Position numbers and translations under genes: made by a program
Shown here: piece by piece, positions 1 through 8,029 of the stretch
Numbering within the stretch: the first letter of the stretch is position 1
Layout: the number at the start of each line of letters is the position of its first letter
Source: CAZSLZ01 sp964607865
GTDB taxonomy: Bacteria > Vulcanimicrobiota > JAJTBE01 > CAZSLZ01
Length of the DNA stretch: 19,721 nucleotides
Assembly (NCBI GenBank): GCA_964607865.1
Contig: CAZSLZ010000049.1
Location: forward strand, 1-19,721
Reading direction: 5' to 3'
Notes under the pieces: generated by a model
Told to the model about the DNA's origin: nothing
The model's input: only the letters and a program-made list of their open reading frames with translations
Database searches by the model: none

Positions 1-1
1 C

Positions 2-1336
2 AATCCCCGTAATGCCAGAGTGATTGAAAAATCATTTAGACTATTAAAGGGCAACCGAACCACAATTAAAGACCATACTTTTACCACGCCCAGCAAGGTA
101 ATAGAAAGCGATTCACATCTCGATTATGAAGGCAAGCAATGGCTGTGGGACTCTGCATTCCATGGTATGATTCTGGCAAAACGCGAACCAGATGTTGCAA
201 AGGAAGAACTTCGCTCGCTGATGGCAAATCAGCACGAGGATGGTTTTGTGCCTCACATGAATTATTTCAGGGGCGATGCCCAGAAAGTGCCCGGCTGGGC
301 AAAAAGACATTTTGAAAATTTCCTCAAAACTCCCGAGGGCGCCGATATTCCCAAATCTGAACATGAAGCCTTTGTCAACACTTATTGGTCTTATCCCGAT
401 CATTCCGATATCACCCAGCCTCCAGTGGTGGGAATGTCAGTTGAAGAAGTTTATAAACAGACCGGTGATAAAAAGTTTGTCAGAGAAATGTTACCAGGAT
501 TGAAGAAATATTATGATTATCTCCATGACAAACGCGACCCCGATAACGACAACCTCATTTCCATTATTCATCCCTGGGAAAGCGGTTGGGATAATTCCCA
601 GCGCTGGGATGAAACCATCGGTGTTACCGACGGTGACCGGCACCATATAGATGACAAGAAGATGAATCTTTTTGCAAATTATAAAAAAGTGGGCTGGGAT
701 CTGGACAAAGTCTTTGAAATGGACAAATTCAACGTTGAGCCTGTGGACTTCAATGTTCTTTATGCCAGAAATATGGAAGCTGTATCCCGCTTATGCGGCG
801 AAGTTGGCGATAAAGAAGGGGAAAAGTTATACGCCCAACGTGCCAACGACACTAAACAGGCTATTTTTGAAAAGATGTGGGATGGCGACAAATATGTTGA
901 CCTTACCGGCAGCGATGAGAAAAAATCCGATGTAAAAAGCGCTGCTATGTTTTATCCTATGATGCTGGACGGAGAAAAACACGGTAAGCAGTTAATAGAA
1001 CGGCACCTGATGAACCCCAATGAATTCAATATCGATTACGGGGTACCCACAACCTCCCAGGACCACAAGCTGTTCGATGGCGGGCAGTACTGGCGGGGTA
1101 ATGTATGGCAGAACGTGAATGTATTTGTCTGGGAAGGGCTCCAGAAAGTTCTCTCTGATAATCCAGGCTACAAACCTGCTGAAATGATGTCGGATAAGAT
1201 TAAAGACTCATCTTTTGAGTTGCTTGACAAGGCAGGTTTTTCTGAATATTTCGATCCGGTAAAAGGAGAAGGCCATGGCGTTAAAACCTTTGGTTGGAAC
1301 GGAATGGTCCGGTTTATGGAACCCGAATACGAATAA
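2..1336 (+). CDS. GH63-like alpha-glycosidase (mannosyl/glucosylglycerate hydrolase type), 5' partial
   Basis: Probable inverting alpha-glycosidase of the GH63 (alpha/alpha)6-barrel class, the group containing mannosylglycerate and glucosylglycerate hydrolases and E. coli YgjK; the usual substrate is a small compatible-solute glucoside. Numbering from the GTG at 20, motifs in order are WLWDSAFHG (41-49), WESGWDNSQRWD (186-197, holding the family's usual catalytic Asp), YWRGNVW near residue 358, and SEYFDPVKGEG (408 on, holding the usual catalytic Glu), then FGWNGM. No signal peptide is visible, so it may be cytoplasmic. The frame is open to the window edge (NPRNAR precedes the GTG) and that GTG has no ribosome binding site, so the true start lies upstream. 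The visible 438 residues nearly match the family's compact members. Trehalase or another GH15/GH37-like specificity cannot be excluded. The class is fairly sure; the substrate is not. Confidence 0.75.
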   Translation, partial: NPRNARVIEKSFRLLKGNRTTIKDHTFTTPSKVIESDSHLDYEGKQWLWDSAFHGMILAKREPDVAKEELRSLMANQHEDGFVPHMNYFRGDAQKVPGWAKRHFENFLKTPEGADIPKSEHEAFVNTYWSYPDHSDITQPPVVGMSVEEVYKQTGDKKFVREMLPGLKKYYDYLHDKRDPDNDNLISIIHPWESGWDNSQRWDETIGVTDGDRHHIDDKKMNLFANYKKVGWDLDKVFEMDKFNVEPVDFNVLYARNMEAVSRLCGEVGDKEGEKLYAQRANDTKQAIFEKMWDGDKYVDLTGSDEKKSDVKSAAMFYPMMLDGEKHGKQLIERHLMNPNEFNIDYGVPTTSQDHKLFDGGQYWRGNVWQNVNVFVWEGLQKVLSDNPGYKPAEMMSDKIKDSSFELLDKAGFSEYFDPVKGEGHGVKTFGWNGMVRFMEPEYE

Positions 1337-1350
1337 ATTACCGAAACTGA

Positions 1351-1380
1351 GAAGGCTGCCTGCAGGCAGCCTTCTTTTTT
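1351..1380 (+). terminator. Intrinsic terminator after the glycosidase gene
   Basis: A perfect 24-base palindrome (1351-1374, 12-bp arms, starting GAAGGCTGCC) is followed directly by T6, 15 bases after the stop codon. The T-run lies only on the plus-strand side, so it ends transcription of the glycosidase gene. The same stem lies beyond the end of the converging minus-strand gene but lacks a U-tract in that direction. Confidence 0.9.
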
Positions 1381-1399
1381 ATTCATATTTTCTTAATAA

Positions 1400-1810
1400 C
1401 TATTTTCTATCCAGCCCGAACAAGCTTCTTTCAAGGCTGTCGGCCATTTTCATAATGTATTTGATTTTATGGACAACTTTATCTTCATCTACCACGCTAT
1501 CGTACATTGCAGACGCCTGAAGAACCACCTGCCCCTGAAAAACAGCGAAGGCACCAAACCGTAAAGACATATTCAAGTCCAACAGGGAAATAAGCTTATT
1601 GGGGGTAAAATCAGATTTTTTCCCTATATATGTGAAAATACGGAGAAAACCTTTATTATCTTCTTCAAAAGGATAAACAAATACTTCCTGTTTTCTGTTT
1701 TCATCCACGTCAAAAACCAGTTTATATTCGGGGTTTTCCTCATCGCCAGTGAATTCCTTCTCGCAGCCCACTTTGTCACAAATTCCCTGGGCCAGTCTTT
1801 CAATATCCAT
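1400..1810 (-). CDS. YbjN/CesT-fold-like small protein
   Basis: 136-aa soluble protein of unknown function. The body alternates beta strands and ends in a helix. The segment around residues 76-95 (LLDLNMSLRFGAFAVFQGQV) followed by an acidic stretch and a long C-terminal helix resembles the YbjN family, which shares the type III secretion chaperone-like fold: a Leu-rich helix, 'N...FGAF', a strand pair, then a helix. No catalytic motif, signal peptide or membrane segment is seen. The start is well supported by AGGAGG seven bases upstream of the ATG. It lies 66 bases downstream of tyrS on the same strand with no terminator between, so it is probably cotranscribed with tyrS. The family call is from pattern recognition and moderate. 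In YbjN-like families a protein-binding or chaperone role is often proposed; nothing here identifies a partner. Confidence 0.6.
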   Translation of the reverse strand: MDIERLAQGICDKVGCEKEFTGDEENPEYKLVFDVDENRKQEVFVYPFEEDNKGFLRIFTYIGKKSDFTPNKLISLLDLNMSLRFGAFAVFQGQVVLQASAMYDSVVDEDKVVHKIKYIMKMADSLERSLFGLDRK

Positions 1811-1876
1811 TGCGTACCTCCTACCTTTACCATTTTTCTGCCGTTTTAATTCTTCTAGTAATCATCGGTAATCCCT

Positions 1877-3184
1877 TTATTTATAATTAAATCCCCAGGC
1901 CTGCAATTCCATAAACTTCCGGCTTCCCACCTGCAAAACCATACCGTTTTCCACTTTTAACTTCATCCGGGAGTCGGGCAGTTTTTCGCCGTCTATTTTT
2001 ACGGCGCCCTGTTCAATCAGCCGTCTGGCCTCTCTTTTACTGCCAGCAAAACCGGTCAGGGTTACCAGTTTATCAATAAATATTTTTCCGTCTTCGTCCA
2101 GTTTATCAACAAGTTTCAAGCTGGGTATATCATCGGGAATTTCCTTCCTGGAAAAAACTGTCAAAAAATGCTCTTTACCCCGGCGGGCTGCTTCTTCATT
2201 ATGATAAATTTTAATTATCTCCTGTGCCAGCTTCATTTTAACATCCCTGGGGTTGACTCTTTGGTTATCCATATCCTGTTTTATTCCGGCAATCTCCTCC
2301 AGAGGCACGTCGGTGCAGAGTTCAAAATATCGGGTTATCAGTTCATCGGGTATGGACATGACCTTACCGAACATTTCCTCAGCCGGTTCGGTAATGCCGA
2401 TATAATTGCCGTAAGATTTACTCATTTTTTTAACCCCGTCGGTTCCTTCCAGTATGGGCATAAGAAATACCACCTGGGGTTCTATTCCGTAATCTTTCTG
2501 AAGGTTTCTTCCTACCAGAATATTAAATTTCTGATCGGTCCCTCCCATTTCCACATCGCTTTCCAATGCCACAGAATCGTAACCCTGCATAATGGGGTAT
2601 AAGAATTCATGCAAACCTATAGGCATTCCCTGTTCATACCTGTTGTTAAAATCATCCCTTTCCAGAATACGGGCAACGGTAAATTTAGAAGTGATTTCAA
2701 TCAGGTTTTCAAAGGTTAAGGGAGAAAGCCACTCCGAATTGAAACGGACATTGGTTTTTTCAGAATCCAGAATGATGGAAAGTTGTTGCCGGTAAGTACG
2801 GGCGTTTTCGGCAATCTCTTCCGGGGTCAACATCTTTCGGGTTTCGCTTCTTCCGGTAGGGTCGCCGATTCGAGCGGTGAAATCGCCAATCAGCAGTTGT
2901 ACCGTATGGCCCAGGTCCTGAAACTGGCGAAGTTTTCTCAGAACCACGGCAAAACCCAGGTGAACATGGGGAGCTGTGGGATCAATTCCCAGTTTTATTT
3001 TTAATTTTCTGCCAGTTTTTTTGCTGTTAATCAGTTTTACTGCCAGGTCTTCCAATGAAATTATCTCGTTAACCCCCCGGCTCAACAGTTTTAAATCTTC
3101 TTCCACTAGTTTCAAATTTTCGGGGGTGAGCTCTCCCCTGCCGGATTTTTCCAATAATTTCATTTCATCCATAAAATTTATCAT
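1877..3184 (-). CDS. tyrS: Tyrosyl-tRNA synthetase
   Basis: Class I aminoacyl-tRNA synthetase that activates tyrosine with ATP and charges tRNA-Tyr in the cytoplasm. The Rossmann domain carries the HIGH-type signature HVHLG (residues 73-77) and the signature KMSKS (253-257). GDFTARIGDPTGRS (100-113) and the tyrosine-pocket region EFLYPIMQGYDS (193-204) are typical of TyrS. The C-terminal ~65 residues form an S4 RNA-binding domain (FIDKLVTLTG...EARRLIEQGAVKIDGE). The length, 435 aa, is slightly over the common 400-425 because of an N-terminal extension; the general shape fits the TyrZ-like group. The ATG at 3184 has AAGGAGA six bases upstream. A second in-frame ATG four codons in has no better site. 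A near-consensus promoter lies directly upstream and leaves a leader of about 20 bases, too short for a T-box. Confidence 0.97.
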   Translation of the reverse strand: MINFMDEMKLLEKSGRGELTPENLKLVEEDLKLLSRGVNEIISLEDLAVKLINSKKTGRKLKIKLGIDPTAPHVHLGFAVVLRKLRQFQDLGHTVQLLIGDFTARIGDPTGRSETRKMLTPEEIAENARTYRQQLSIILDSEKTNVRFNSEWLSPLTFENLIEITSKFTVARILERDDFNNRYEQGMPIGLHEFLYPIMQGYDSVALESDVEMGGTDQKFNILVGRNLQKDYGIEPQVVFLMPILEGTDGVKKMSKSYGNYIGITEPAEEMFGKVMSIPDELITRYFELCTDVPLEEIAGIKQDMDNQRVNPRDVKMKLAQEIIKIYHNEEAARRGKEHFLTVFSRKEIPDDIPSLKLVDKLDEDGKIFIDKLVTLTGFAGSKREARRLIEQGAVKIDGEKLPDSRMKLKVENGMVLQVGSRKFMELQAWGFNYK

Positions 3185-3209
3185 AAAATCTCCTTAATTT
3201 CTTTTCTGC

Positions 3210-3238
3210 AATATAATAAAATGAACTAAAAAAGTCAA
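3210..3238 (-). promoter_or_regulatory. Sigma-70 type promoter of tyrS
   Basis: On the minus strand TTGACT (3238-3233) and TATATT (3215-3210) are separated by exactly 17 bases. The predicted start near 3203 gives a very short 5' leader, so attenuation upstream of tyrS is unlikely. It shares the 164-base divergent region with the lipoprotein gene at 3349. Confidence 0.75.
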
Positions 3239-3275
3239 GAGGTAGGAATTACTCCATTAAACAAAAAATAAGTAA

Positions 3276-3302
3276 TTGTAATTTTATGTCTATTTTTATA
3301 AT
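3276..3302 (+). promoter_or_regulatory. Possible promoter of the beta-propeller lipoprotein gene
   Basis: TTGTAA (3276-3281) and TATAAT (3297-3302) have a 15-base spacer, shorter than ideal, in an AT-rich stretch 47 bases before the ATG. AT-richness makes chance matches likely, so this is tentative. Confidence 0.35.
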
Positions 3303-3348
3303 AATTACATATCCCCTTTAAATAAATACTTCCCTTAAGGAGAATTAA

Positions 3349-4383
3349 ATGAAAGAAGAAACTGATTATACGGGTTTGATAATTTCCTTGCTTTTAATAG
3401 TAAGCCTGGCTTTCTTTATTCTGGGCTGCAGCGCTTTTTCCGACGAGGAATTCAATCTGGGCTACAAACTTTATGTTCCCAACATGTCTGCCGATACCAT
3501 TACAATTGTTCCGGCAGAAAAAAGCCTGGATACTGAAATCATCACCCTGGAAAACAGCATACAGCAGATTTTAAGGGTTCCCAATAAGAACGAGGCCTTT
3601 GTTCTGGGGTCCGCCACCAACGAAATTACTGTAATTGACGCCGAAACCGATGAAATCGAAGAGGTTTTTGTTTTTGAGGTGGGCGCCTCGAGCCCCCAGA
3701 CCAACCTGCGGATGATTTTCTCCCCCGACGGCAGCAAAGCCTACGTTGCCACCGATTACGAACCCGCAGGCGTGGCGGTGATGAATGTGGAAGAACAGAA
3801 CTTCACCACAGGCATAAATGTCCAGTCAACCTCAGTCAACGACTTTTTCTTCTCTGCCGATAACTCCCGGCTATACGCAGTGGACAAGGCTATGGGGCAG
3901 ATTTATGTGATAAATATTGCTTCCAATTCCCTTATAGAAACCATTGAAATTCCCGAAAGTTTTACCTATGTGGTTTTAATTCCCACCACCGGGCATTTTC
4001 TCTTTGCCGCCGACGGCAGCCCGGGGGGAATAAAGGAATTTGATCCCGCCACCGATACATATGTCCGCAGGCTCGATGATATAGTGGACAACATAGTCAG
4101 GCTCCATTTAACCGGCAATGAAAACCAGATTTATGTACTGGGCAACGACGAGCTTGCCCTGGTGGATAACGAAGAAGATTTTAACATTAACGAGATTAAC
4201 ACGCTGGATTACCAATCACCTACCGATTTCCGGTTTCTGCCCGGCAATGAATATCTGCTGATTCCCTCATCGAGTGCGGATCTGATTATGGCTTTGGACC
4301 CTGAAGCCTACACTACCGAGGAAATAATCTCCACCGATAGTTTTCCCGGCGAAATTGTAATTTTCGATAAGGTAGCTGAATAA
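3349..4383 (+). CDS. Lipoprotein with YVTN-like beta-propeller
   Basis: 344-aa predicted lipoprotein. A hydrophobic segment (residues 9-25) leads to the lipobox ILGC with the lipidated Cys at 27, so the mature protein is exported and membrane-anchored. The remainder consists of repeats of about 40-45 residues typical of YVTN/surface-antigen propellers, for example KLYVPNMSADTITIVP, FSPDGSKAYVATDYEPAGVAVMNV, FSADNSRLYAVDKAMGQIYVINI and FLFAADGSPGGIKEFDP. No enzyme signature is visible; such propellers usually act as binding scaffolds. The start is fixed by AAGGAG six bases upstream of the ATG. The protein is acidic. A hairpin just after the stop may end the transcript; the next genes (pseudopilins) have their own promoter 84 bases on. 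The surface location makes a role near the pseudopilin complex possible, but only position supports that. Confidence 0.8.
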   Translation: MKEETDYTGLIISLLLIVSLAFFILGCSAFSDEEFNLGYKLYVPNMSADTITIVPAEKSLDTEIITLENSIQQILRVPNKNEAFVLGSATNEITVIDAETDEIEEVFVFEVGASSPQTNLRMIFSPDGSKAYVATDYEPAGVAVMNVEEQNFTTGINVQSTSVNDFFFSADNSRLYAVDKAMGQIYVINIASNSLIETIEIPESFTYVVLIPTTGHFLFAADGSPGGIKEFDPATDTYVRRLDDIVDNIVRLHLTGNENQIYVLGNDELALVDNEEDFNINEINTLDYQSPTDFRFLPGNEYLLIPSSSADLIMALDPEAYTTEEIISTDSFPGEIVIFDKVAE

Positions 4384-4403
4384 CAGGTACATCAAGATAC
4401 CTG
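4384..4403 (+). terminator. Weak hairpin after the lipoprotein gene
   Basis: CAGGTA (4384-4389) pairs with TACCTG (4398-4403) across an 8-base loop, starting at the base after the stop codon. The sequence beyond is A-rich rather than T-rich, so it is at best a weak or factor-dependent terminator or an mRNA-end stabiliser. Confidence 0.3.
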
Positions 4404-4466
4404 GACGAAAAGAATAAAAAAATTTATGGAAAATTATAAAAAAAAAATGAATTTTAACTTTTTTTA

Positions 4467-4475
4467 TGCTATAAT
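4467..4475 (+). promoter_or_regulatory. Extended -10 promoter of the pseudopilin operon
   Basis: TGCTATAAT gives the extended -10 motif TG-n-TATAAT. No good -35 hexamer is found 17 bases upstream, as is common for extended -10 promoters. The predicted start near 4482 leaves a leader of about 23 bases to the GTG at 4505. Confidence 0.6.
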
Positions 4476-4504
4476 TAAATTAAGATTAAGAAGAGGTGAG
4501 GCCG

Positions 4505-5101
4505 GTGCGAAAAAATAAGATAAAAGGTTTCTCCCTGATAGAACTCATGGTAGTAATAAGCCTGATGAGTATTTTTATAGTCATCGCTGTCCCCCAATAC
4601 AATAACTTTCAACGGGGACAGGCTTTAAGAACCGCTGCTCTCCAGCTTCAGAACGATATAAAAAAAGCCCAGTCCATGGCCTATGCCAATGAATATGAGA
4701 CACAGATAGATTTTACCGACGATAAGGGATATAAAATATATATAGATTCTAACAGGGACGGGAGTTTCAATAAAACTACGGGGGCAGATAGCGAACTGTA
4801 TAAGACCCGGCAAATTACTGATAATTACATGGGCACCAAGTTTATAAACGCCACCAGCGCAACCTTTATAACATTTTCACCTGGCGGTGGCGCAGAAACC
4901 AATTTAAGCACAATTAACTGCGATCTGGGAGAACAGACTGGAATAGTCCGGTATTGTGTCATTTTACAGGGACAGGTTATCGACCCGGATACTTCCGCCT
5001 TGTCTTTATTTGGTGTCTGGCTCGATCCCATTACTGGAAACAGCCGGGTTGATCAGGTTCAGGCCAACCCACCCACAAATACCAGCCCGCCGCCAATTTA
5101 A
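4505..5101 (+). CDS. GspH/FimT-like pseudopilin
   Basis: Minor pseudopilin of a type IV pilus or type II secretion-like system. The short basic leader ends in KG, followed by FSLIELMVVISLMSIFIVIAVP: prepilin peptidase would cut after the Gly, leaving N-terminal Phe and Glu at +5. After the hydrophobic helix comes ALQLQNDIKKAQSMAYANEY, the helix typical of GspH/FimT, then beta strands with a DSNRDGSFN loop resembling a calcium-binding turn. The tail is Pro/Thr-rich. I chose the GTG at 4505 over the in-frame GTG at 4496: the 4505 codon has the site GAGGTG at 4494-4499 with good spacing, whereas that same site covers the 4496 start. It is the first gene of a five-gene operon, with 21 bases to the next gene. 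GspG-like or another pseudopilin is the alternative. Confidence 0.8.
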   Translation: MRKNKIKGFSLIELMVVISLMSIFIVIAVPQYNNFQRGQALRTAALQLQNDIKKAQSMAYANEYETQIDFTDDKGYKIYIDSNRDGSFNKTTGADSELYKTRQITDNYMGTKFINATSATFITFSPGGGAETNLSTINCDLGEQTGIVRYCVILQGQVIDPDTSALSLFGVWLDPITGNSRVDQVQANPPTNTSPPPI

Positions 5102-5122
5102 AAATATAAAGGAGTGTAAGAG

Positions 5123-5839
5123 TTGAAATATAGAAGTCAAAAAGGCATAGCTTTAATTTCTGTGTTAATGGTATTGACCATGCTCATGGTTATAACCATG
5201 GGGTTCGCTACATTTACCACCACAGATTTTACCATAAGCCAGAGTTACAAGGGCTCCACAACCTGTTATTACCTTGCCCAGGCCGGCCTGGAATATACCC
5301 GGTATCTGGTTTCCCATAATATGCTGATATACCCGATGGCTCCGAATCTCGCAGGTATAGTGGATCCCAATCATAACGCTATTGCAATAGCTTCCAATAC
5401 TTATATGACCGACGGTTATAAGCCTGTCGGTGAAGAACATATGGTTATAAGCGACCTGGCTTTTACCGGAACCGATGCCGGTTCCGGCGAGGGAGAGGTG
5501 GAACAGATGCTGGGAAGATCCGATTATTTTGGAACCTTTCAGGTATCGGTTCACGAAAAGAAGGACACTCTTTCAGGGGCCACCACCGATGACAGGGTTT
5601 TGTATGTAAAATCCGTGGGCAAGATAAGGTCAAAAAATGGCAATGACCCTGCCACTATGGACTATACCGACAATACTCTTTTTCCCATTATTCAACAACG
5701 CACTCTTTTAATGCGAATGCCTTTTAGAACTAATATCACAACAGAAACAGGGACAAGCCTTTTTTTGTTTGAAGATAACAGTGGGAATGCCAGACAGTTT
5801 AAAATTCTGAACGACGGCTGGTTCGAAAGATTCCGATAA
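5123..5839 (+). CDS. PilX-like minor pilin
   Basis: 238-aa protein with a pilin-type N-terminus: basic leader MKYRSQKG, then IALISVLMVLTMLMVITMG and FATFTTTDFTISQSY. The position equivalent to Glu5 is Ser, as in PilX/GspK-type minor components that cap the pseudopilus. The following YYLAQAGLEYTRY matches the 'A-x-AGLE' signature of the PilX N-terminal region. The remainder (about 180 residues) is not recognised and likely forms the globular head. The start is TTG at 5123, supported by AAAGGAGTG ending about seven bases upstream; no better ATG or GTG is near. It sits second in the pseudopilin operon, 15 bases before the PilV-like gene, the order expected for minor pilin clusters. Transmembrane orientation is N-terminus in, head exported. 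Confidence 0.75.
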   Translation: MKYRSQKGIALISVLMVLTMLMVITMGFATFTTTDFTISQSYKGSTTCYYLAQAGLEYTRYLVSHNMLIYPMAPNLAGIVDPNHNAIAIASNTYMTDGYKPVGEEHMVISDLAFTGTDAGSGEGEVEQMLGRSDYFGTFQVSVHEKKDTLSGATTDDRVLYVKSVGKIRSKNGNDPATMDYTDNTLFPIIQQRTLLMRMPFRTNITTETGTSLFLFEDNSGNARQFKILNDGWFERFR

Positions 5840-5854
5840 ATCCTGGAGGATAAA

Positions 5855-7141
5855 ATGAAATTTAAAACTGGAACAATTAAAAAACAGTCCGGTGTAACAC
5901 TTCTTGAAATAATGGTGGCCATGGTTATTCTTACCATGGGGCTGGTGTTTTCCTTTGAAATATTCCCCATGGGTTTCCGGGCTTCATATAAAAGCAGGAA
6001 CGAAACCACCGCCCTGATGCTGGGCCAGAACCTTATGGAACGAATAATAAATAATAACGAGGTTGTAGATTGCAGGCACGAACATTCAGCTACCTGCAGG
6101 TTTGTACCCCCGGGGTTAGGAGCTACTGATTTAGGCAGCACCACTTTGGGAGATACCACTAATATGGATTGCAGGTATTTCGTGGGCCACACCCTCAGCG
6201 AAGGAAAGGTGAGAGGAGGCAGTCTTTGCCACTGGGACAGCGGATCTCTTGATCTTGTAAACTGGACCAGGTTTGATGCAGCTGACTCCACATCTCCCTA
6301 TTATAACTACTGGTTTCATATAGAAGTGGTTCCGGTTCTTGATCCGGGAGCCAACAATGCCACCAGTGGCCCAACAAGGGCTTCTCTCTACAGAGATTGG
6401 TGGAATATGGCAAGGGTAACCGTCCGGGTAAGGGGCCCTATTGATGATATTAACAAATGGGATGATATTGTAAATCCCCTGGAGGGTTCAGAAAATGACG
6501 TTAACCGGGCCCTTCCTTCCGAAGTAATTCTTACAACATATGTTTCAAACCATGCTATGGGACTGGCGGAAATAGATGTAACTGCAACTAACACATTATC
6601 CACTGGAAGTGTTTATGAAATTGCAGTAAAAGATATTAGAAATTTTACTGTTTTTAATGATTTAGACGCAGCTGAAAGCAGTGAACCGTCTATGGTTTTC
6701 CAGGTAACGGGAGGAGGTTTCACATCTATTTCACCGGGAAATTCTACTGGTATCGATAATGTCATTATTGAACGAATAGATAAAGACACAAATGATAATG
6801 GCATAATTGATGGTTCTTTGCATGATCCAGGAGTTGAGTGGGATTTTCTTTATCAAACAAACAAGATTATTTCAATTAAAGTAGATGGTTCCACAAGTGA
6901 CCCAGATCAAAATTTAGAAATACCCGGAAATCTCAAACTTGCTAATAAATTAAAAGAAGCAGGTTCTCAAAATGACACCATGGTTGAAGTATCAGGCACG
7001 CCGGGAACTTTTCATTTATATCAGGAAGATATTGACAAGGGAGATGGAACCGGCACTATGGAACCCCGTTATGTATATCATGTTTATCAATTGGTAACTA
7101 TTCCCCAGATTAATACTTCAGATAATACTGTGGATTATTGA
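5855..7141 (+). CDS. PilV/GspI-like minor pilin, large, with compositional break
   Basis: 428-aa protein whose N-terminus is a clear type IV prepilin: leader ending KKQSG, then VTLLEIMVAMVILTMGLVFSFE with Glu at +5, and LMLGQNLMERIINN, typical of PilV/GspI. It is much longer than usual PilV/GspI (120-200 aa). Residues ~250-390 form an extra region containing DKDTNDNGIIDGS, an Asp-rich loop like thrombospondin-type or EF-hand-like calcium sites. Codons from about nt 6600 to 7000 are markedly AT-richer (roughly 25-30% GC in sampled lines) than those before 6580 (about 43-52%). This suggests acquisition or relaxed evolution of the distal head. The ATG at 5855 has TGGAGGAT just upstream. Third in the pseudopilin operon, 18 bases before the PilW-like gene. 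An adhesive or tip role is inference. Confidence 0.75.
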   Translation: MKFKTGTIKKQSGVTLLEIMVAMVILTMGLVFSFEIFPMGFRASYKSRNETTALMLGQNLMERIINNNEVVDCRHEHSATCRFVPPGLGATDLGSTTLGDTTNMDCRYFVGHTLSEGKVRGGSLCHWDSGSLDLVNWTRFDAADSTSPYYNYWFHIEVVPVLDPGANNATSGPTRASLYRDWWNMARVTVRVRGPIDDINKWDDIVNPLEGSENDVNRALPSEVILTTYVSNHAMGLAEIDVTATNTLSTGSVYEIAVKDIRNFTVFNDLDAAESSEPSMVFQVTGGGFTSISPGNSTGIDNVIIERIDKDTNDNGIIDGSLHDPGVEWDFLYQTNKIISIKVDGSTSDPDQNLEIPGNLKLANKLKEAGSQNDTMVEVSGTPGTFHLYQEDIDKGDGTGTMEPRYVYHVYQLVTIPQINTSDNTVDY

Positions 7142-7159
7142 TACAAGAAGGTGTAATGA

Positions 7160-8017
7160 ATGAAAAATTTGAATAAAAATAAAGGTTTTACCTTGGTGGA
7201 GTTTGTAATTGTAATCTTTGTTTTCAGCCTTTTTATGACTTCTCTCTTCCAGGTAACCGACGGAGGAATAAGGGCATTCAGAAAAGGTGTGGCGCAAACC
7301 GAGATAAGGCACCAGACCCGCCAGTTCATGGAACAACTCAGCGCCGATTTGAAGCAGGCAGTTCCTGCCGGTGGTACTACCTTTATGCAACCTCCTTTTA
7401 TGGAAAGTACTGGGGGTTCTCCCGCGGCGGTGGATAATCTAAATTTTACCCGTTATATAGCAGATACTGCTGCAGATCCGGAAACCGACCCACCCACAAC
7501 AGCTGATGTTAAGTATTACATTGATCCAACCTCCATTGAAGTTGTGCCTTTTAGTGGAAAGGATTATAGAATAGGCTCAATGATAAGGGAATATGCTCCC
7601 GACGGAGGGACTACGGAAGTTACAGTAATTGCCGAAAATGTTGTCCTGGATATCGATGGAGTTTCCGGCAATTTTCATGACAGCACCTGGTTCATGTGGA
7701 GAGTGGAAAATCCTCCAAATAATAATGTTAATGATTTGGGGCTTATTGTGGTAAACCTGGTAATGATCCGTCCCGAGGAGGGAAACACCGAGCCCGAAAC
7801 AATGACTCTTCATACTACAATTCATCTTGGCACCGATGAGCCTCAATTATCATATCAAGCTGCAATTGGGAGCCAGATTCCCAGGTTTAGAGATGGTACT
7901 ACAGAGATGGGTTCCTCGAATTTTGATTCAGGCACTGAGGTTCTCAGGCGTTATAACAAGGCATCTGCTACTGCCACGGTGGGGGGCCAGAATATGCTGG
8001 TAGATGTTGTTTATTAA
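7160..8017 (+). CDS. PilW/GspJ-like minor pilin
   Basis: 285-aa minor pilin candidate. The leader MKNLNKNKG is followed by FTLVEFVIVIFVFSLFMTSLF with Glu at +5, so prepilin peptidase processing is expected after Gly9. The helix RHQTRQFMEQLSADLKQA is typical of the PilW/GspJ group. The distal region is beta-rich, with repeated Asn/Asp/Thr-rich loops and the segment NVVLDIDGVSGNFHDSTWFMW. The ATG at 7160 has AAGGTG about eight bases upstream; a nearer ATG at 7156 is out of frame. Fourth gene of the operon. With GspH-, PilX- and PilV-like neighbours it would complete a tip-initiation complex. The major pilin, assembly ATPase and prepilin peptidase are not in this window, so they must be encoded elsewhere. 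Confidence 0.75.
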   Translation: MKNLNKNKGFTLVEFVIVIFVFSLFMTSLFQVTDGGIRAFRKGVAQTEIRHQTRQFMEQLSADLKQAVPAGGTTFMQPPFMESTGGSPAAVDNLNFTRYIADTAADPETDPPTTADVKYYIDPTSIEVVPFSGKDYRIGSMIREYAPDGGTTEVTVIAENVVLDIDGVSGNFHDSTWFMWRVENPPNNNVNDLGLIVVNLVMIRPEEGNTEPETMTLHTTIHLGTDEPQLSYQAAIGSQIPRFRDGTTEMGSSNFDSGTEVLRRYNKASATATVGGQNMLVDVVY

Positions 8018-8029
8018 TCGGAGTTTTTT

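Noticed and set aside
2168..2602. 144-codon plus-strand frame inside tyrS
   Set aside because: Antisense to the well-conserved tyrS, with no ribosome binding site and no recognisable family.
3185..3348. T-box leader for tyrS
   Set aside because: The promoter lies 26 bases before the start codon, leaving no room for a T-box, and no T-box core sequence is seen.
5692..6291. 199-codon minus-strand frame across two pilin genes
   Set aside because: Antisense shadow spanning a gene boundary; its translation is Ser/Pro/Leu-rich without domains.
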